From contig JAFDVI010000027.1 of the NCBI GenBank assembly GCA_018269055.1, positions 53,927 to 117,926 of the forward strand: DNA of 64,000 nucleotides, given 5' to 3'. Under the pieces are notes generated by a model, which was given only the letters and a program-made list of their open reading frames with translations, ran no database searches and was not told where the DNA came from. The position numbers and the translations under genes are program-made. Below, piece after piece: positions 62,601-64,000 of the stretch (positions within the stretch are counted from its first letter, which is position 1; each line of letters begins with the position of its first letter). The stretch comes from Acidobacteriota bacterium. GTDB lineage: Bacteria; Acidobacteriota; Blastocatellia; RBC074.

Positions 62601-64000
62601 TTGCCGCGAAATTGAAATCCTCCGCATTGGCCGCGGAACTACGCTCCGGAAAACTTTTCGCCGGGTTTACGCGCGTCGCCAATACGAGCGCATTGGGTTC
62701 ACCCGTCGTGGCGCTTGGCGAAAACAGCACTGCTCCATTTGTCGCGGTTTCAGCAGACTACTTTTTGCTGGCCGACAGTGTTGCGACGCTGAAATCGCTG
62801 GAAGCCAGGGAGAAGTTTTCCGCCTCACGCGATTTCGCTCGCTCGACGCAAAATGTGCCAAACAATCTGGCGCTGTTTGCGACCTACAGCCTGGATTCGG
62901 CGTTTGAAGAAGCCAGCAAAATGATGACGGATGCCGAATCGCAACAGATGCTGGCGTTCCTCTCCGCCCTGGTTCATGCCTTTCACAGCCAACGCGCGTT
63001 CGTGACGCTGGAAAAAGACGGTCAAAAACAGTTTTTGAATGGCCATTTGTCGGTTGCGTTTGACCGCGAAGGCCGGTTTTCGGTCGGCGAATTGGCCGGG
63101 CATTCCGCCGATTTCGATGTGGCCAATGCGCTGATTCCCGCCAAAGGTTTGAGCGTCATCGAATCGCCGCGCGTTGAAACGCTGACGTTGCGCGTCACCG
63201 CCAAACGCCCGAACGTCGCGCCGCGTGTGCGCGACGATTTGAGCAAATTCCGCTTTCAAAAAATTGTTTCCAGCGACGATTCCAGCGTTGTTGTCACCAC
63301 GACTGCGCGACGGATTCCTGAAAACTCCACGGTGCAATTGCCCGTGACCGATGCAAAGTTTGCGCAGTACCTGGCCGCAACACAGCAAATCAATTCGACT
63401 GCTCCGGAAATTATCTCTCTCGCCAAACAAATCGCCGGCGATGACAAAAACGGGCGCAGCGTGGCGCGCAAAATCGGCGAATGGACGCATCAAAACCTGA
63501 AATGGAAAAAAGTGCAGAGCGATGTGGTGGAAACGCTGGCTTCGCGCGAAGCCGACTGTTTGGAACACTCGGAATTGTACGTCGCGCTGGCGCGTTCGCT
63601 GGGATTGCCTGCACGCGTGGTGACCGGCGCGGCGCTCAGCGGCGGTTCGTTCGGCGCGCACGCCTGGGTTGAAGTCTATCTGGGCAACTGGGTTGAAATT
63701 GACCCGACCTGGGGATTGATGGATCACGTGGATGCGACGCATTTGCGGTTTGATGGCGACGCCTTCACCGGATACGCCATGCTCAACCAAATCGAACTGG
63801 AAGTCACCGAGGCGCGCCGAGCCATTGCCGAATACCAGCGCGATCCTGTGCGACTGGTCAACGAATTCAGCCTGGACGCGGCAACGCGCGAACTGGCGTT
63901 TGATCTGTCGCTGACGGTGGAACAGGCGCTTGGCACAGATCGCTGGAACCAATTGGATGACCATCGGCGCACAGCGGTCATCAAAGCATTTGAACGCACC
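59606..64000 (+). CDS. Large exported HEAT-repeat / transglutaminase-like protein (partial, 3' end outside window)
   Basis: At least 1465 codons with no stop before the window ends. A signal sequence (LICLVVQIAAFAVLAFAQ) and a DUF-like N-terminal domain (FVRFLDREKGFSFWHPPDWK) are followed by HEAT-like repeats near 270-430 (DPQVRAAAITALGNT, AEVWAARALGEIAP), a long DUF3352-like central region (TISYVMSPNLGATLEKLDAA, DYFLLADSVATLKSLEARE), and a transglutaminase-like domain near 1290-1370. The catalytic triad is readable: Cys in EADCLEHSELYVALARSLGL, His in GAHAWVEVYL, Asp in EIDPTWGLMD. It is probably an exported cysteine-type enzyme or scaffold; the role is unknown. GAGGTAAG precedes ATG. Confidence 0.75.
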   Translation, partial: MLNTVHHRPGFSQLRKLICLVVQIAAFAVLAFAQSADRDARAALWDSYKMPEGRFVRFLDREKGFSFWHPPDWKESVTDRGNRFFRPAPEGVNLFVLTDDIPDGYGVANYSSAFLQGVRDQPVQHDSLVVRRVFTGGLEWRELSYDLEAPGGGLAHQTVWMTAVGSRVYGFVLSVAQGELEFYEPILKRVVLTAHLGTDGFRRDEFENLRAKISANAQSLAASELIAAQIADDLRTARQSFSATVARVSELFDKSPDAAFDLLIDADPQVRAAAITALGNTRQDALGNEALIWALSDSDALASTAAAIGLSARGTVGLAAFKSKFSVPRALTPAAIVRAGLAFGPQVSRDLIVEMLNDNSANQHLAALQLAIQQERFDSPLPLAKLFNSHQIGVLHATVAVLQQHGKSKALADSSPELVKMLRGDAEVWAARALGEIAPATVTAELEKRIAEIDTRLTAMGKTGVSANNPKNPKNDPQVKTEPNNALADQFSLGTLVDLKTKPEEVRLAVARGQLDLAIRKIKFRECQSAAKDKTVCLALMGEIKQGQNDLSEWTNSVVASNPPRQLPAAGFDAVRLTNAPTTGETLFPQNTISYVMSPNLGATLEKLDAALSGVQMATVRDQMTFALILKMLKTTLADKTGVSQTGDSGTATGIDLASPISLATWPTATGKDAPLNSAVVLRVKDRARFERLLVTYQSEIGDLNTVSTVTAALSRFAGLLPAAVPVVVAAMVSERTRGDLAKGLRNSSSSKPAAPSLKPFTLVGQENLGGIAVTVFDQPTITESGAVKQETIHLVYLGETAIIASSRAAMLDALTTAQNGQSSIAQSEGFAKVRREKGEVVFFSDLPALMESAMDSAFNSAGVKDDEFLKPILKAFGAESGALTITPNSWQTTFNIGLAENEFTASFQPFKADSLSAPRELLPKSTVLYAGAVIDPPKMLGVLKKLEGSGATETSKRSRQIDSDIEKRLVPQMKGEIAAAIVSFQPLFEFNEIPSMVFAAKLKSSALAAELRSGKLFAGFTRVANTSALGSPVVALGENSTAPFVAVSADYFLLADSVATLKSLEAREKFSASRDFARSTQNVPNNLALFATYSLDSAFEEASKMMTDAESQQMLAFLSALVHAFHSQRAFVTLEKDGQKQFLNGHLSVAFDREGRFSVGELAGHSADFDVANALIPAKGLSVIESPRVETLTLRVTAKRPNVAPRVRDDLSKFRFQKIVSSDDSSVVVTTTARRIPENSTVQLPVTDAKFAQYLAATQQINSTAPEIISLAKQIAGDDKNGRSVARKIGEWTHQNLKWKKVQSDVVETLASREADCLEHSELYVALARSLGLPARVVTGAALSGGSFGAHAWVEVYLGNWVEIDPTWGLMDHVDATHLRFDGDAFTGYAMLNQIELEVTEARRAIAEYQRDPVRLVNEFSLDAATRELAFDLSLTVEQALGTDRWNQLDDHRRTAVIKAFERT

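Overview
The window reads as a moderately GC-rich piece of a heterotroph's chromosome with about 40 genes. I recognise no rRNA, tRNA or CRISPR array. The gene families point to Acidobacteriota (my guess is a Blastocatellia-like lineage), with Planctomycetota or Verrucomicrobiota as less likely alternatives. Evidence: planctomycete-type cytochrome/DUF1592, DUF1552, DUF1501 and DUF1549/DUF1553 proteins, Tat-exported Gfo/Idh/MocA oxidoreductases, a propeller/Y_Y_Y histidine kinase, and many dispersed palindromic and heptamer repeats. The taxonomic call is inference.

Layout. 0.1-8.3 kb: propeller sensor kinase, then a DUF1592 + DUF1552 pair. 8.4-19.0 kb: a sialidase-like/hydrolase fusion, then a plus-strand run with a penicillin-acylase-type amidase, an esterase, a glycosidase-like protein, a REP-associated transposase (RAYT) sitting among its own REP-like repeats, a GH172/DUF2961 protein and a small membrane protein. 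19.0-23.1 kb: FMN reductase, SDR and DUF2156 genes, then a stand-alone DUF1501. 23.3-36.1 kb: a redox/detoxification region. It has an esterase-PQQ propeller-molybdopterin oxidase operon, an aldo/keto reductase-cupin/CMD-carboxylesterase operon, a second molybdopterin oxidase operon (frameshifted, preceded by an aldo/keto reductase stub) and an AraC_N regulator. Two similar 68-bp blocks, each with direct half-sites 21 bp apart, lie upstream of the reductase gene and of its stub, and are probably the regulator's operators.

36.1-46.8 kb: exported catabolic genes (two Gfo/Idh/MocA proteins, DUF1501 + DUF1549/1553, an acyl-CoA synthetase) and a PfkB-SIS fusion. 46.9-49.5 kb: DUF433-truA-queG between two MITE-like palindromic elements, one with a perfect 8-bp target duplication. 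49.5-59.4 kb: a probable defence island on the minus strand: HerA-like ATPase, PLD-SNF2 helicase, VapB/VapC-like pair, an Eco57I-type methylase split by one in-frame amber codon, and a tandem winged-helix-like protein. 59.6 kb to the end: a very large secreted HEAT/transglutaminase-like protein that runs off the window.

A recurring theme is repeats inserted inside genes without loss of frame: heptamer arrays in the kinase and in a DUF1501 protein, a 136-bp element in the DUF1592 protein, and a 138-bp palindromic element in the methylase. Together with the intergenic MITE-like elements they make this a good place to study how such a genome tolerates repeat spread.
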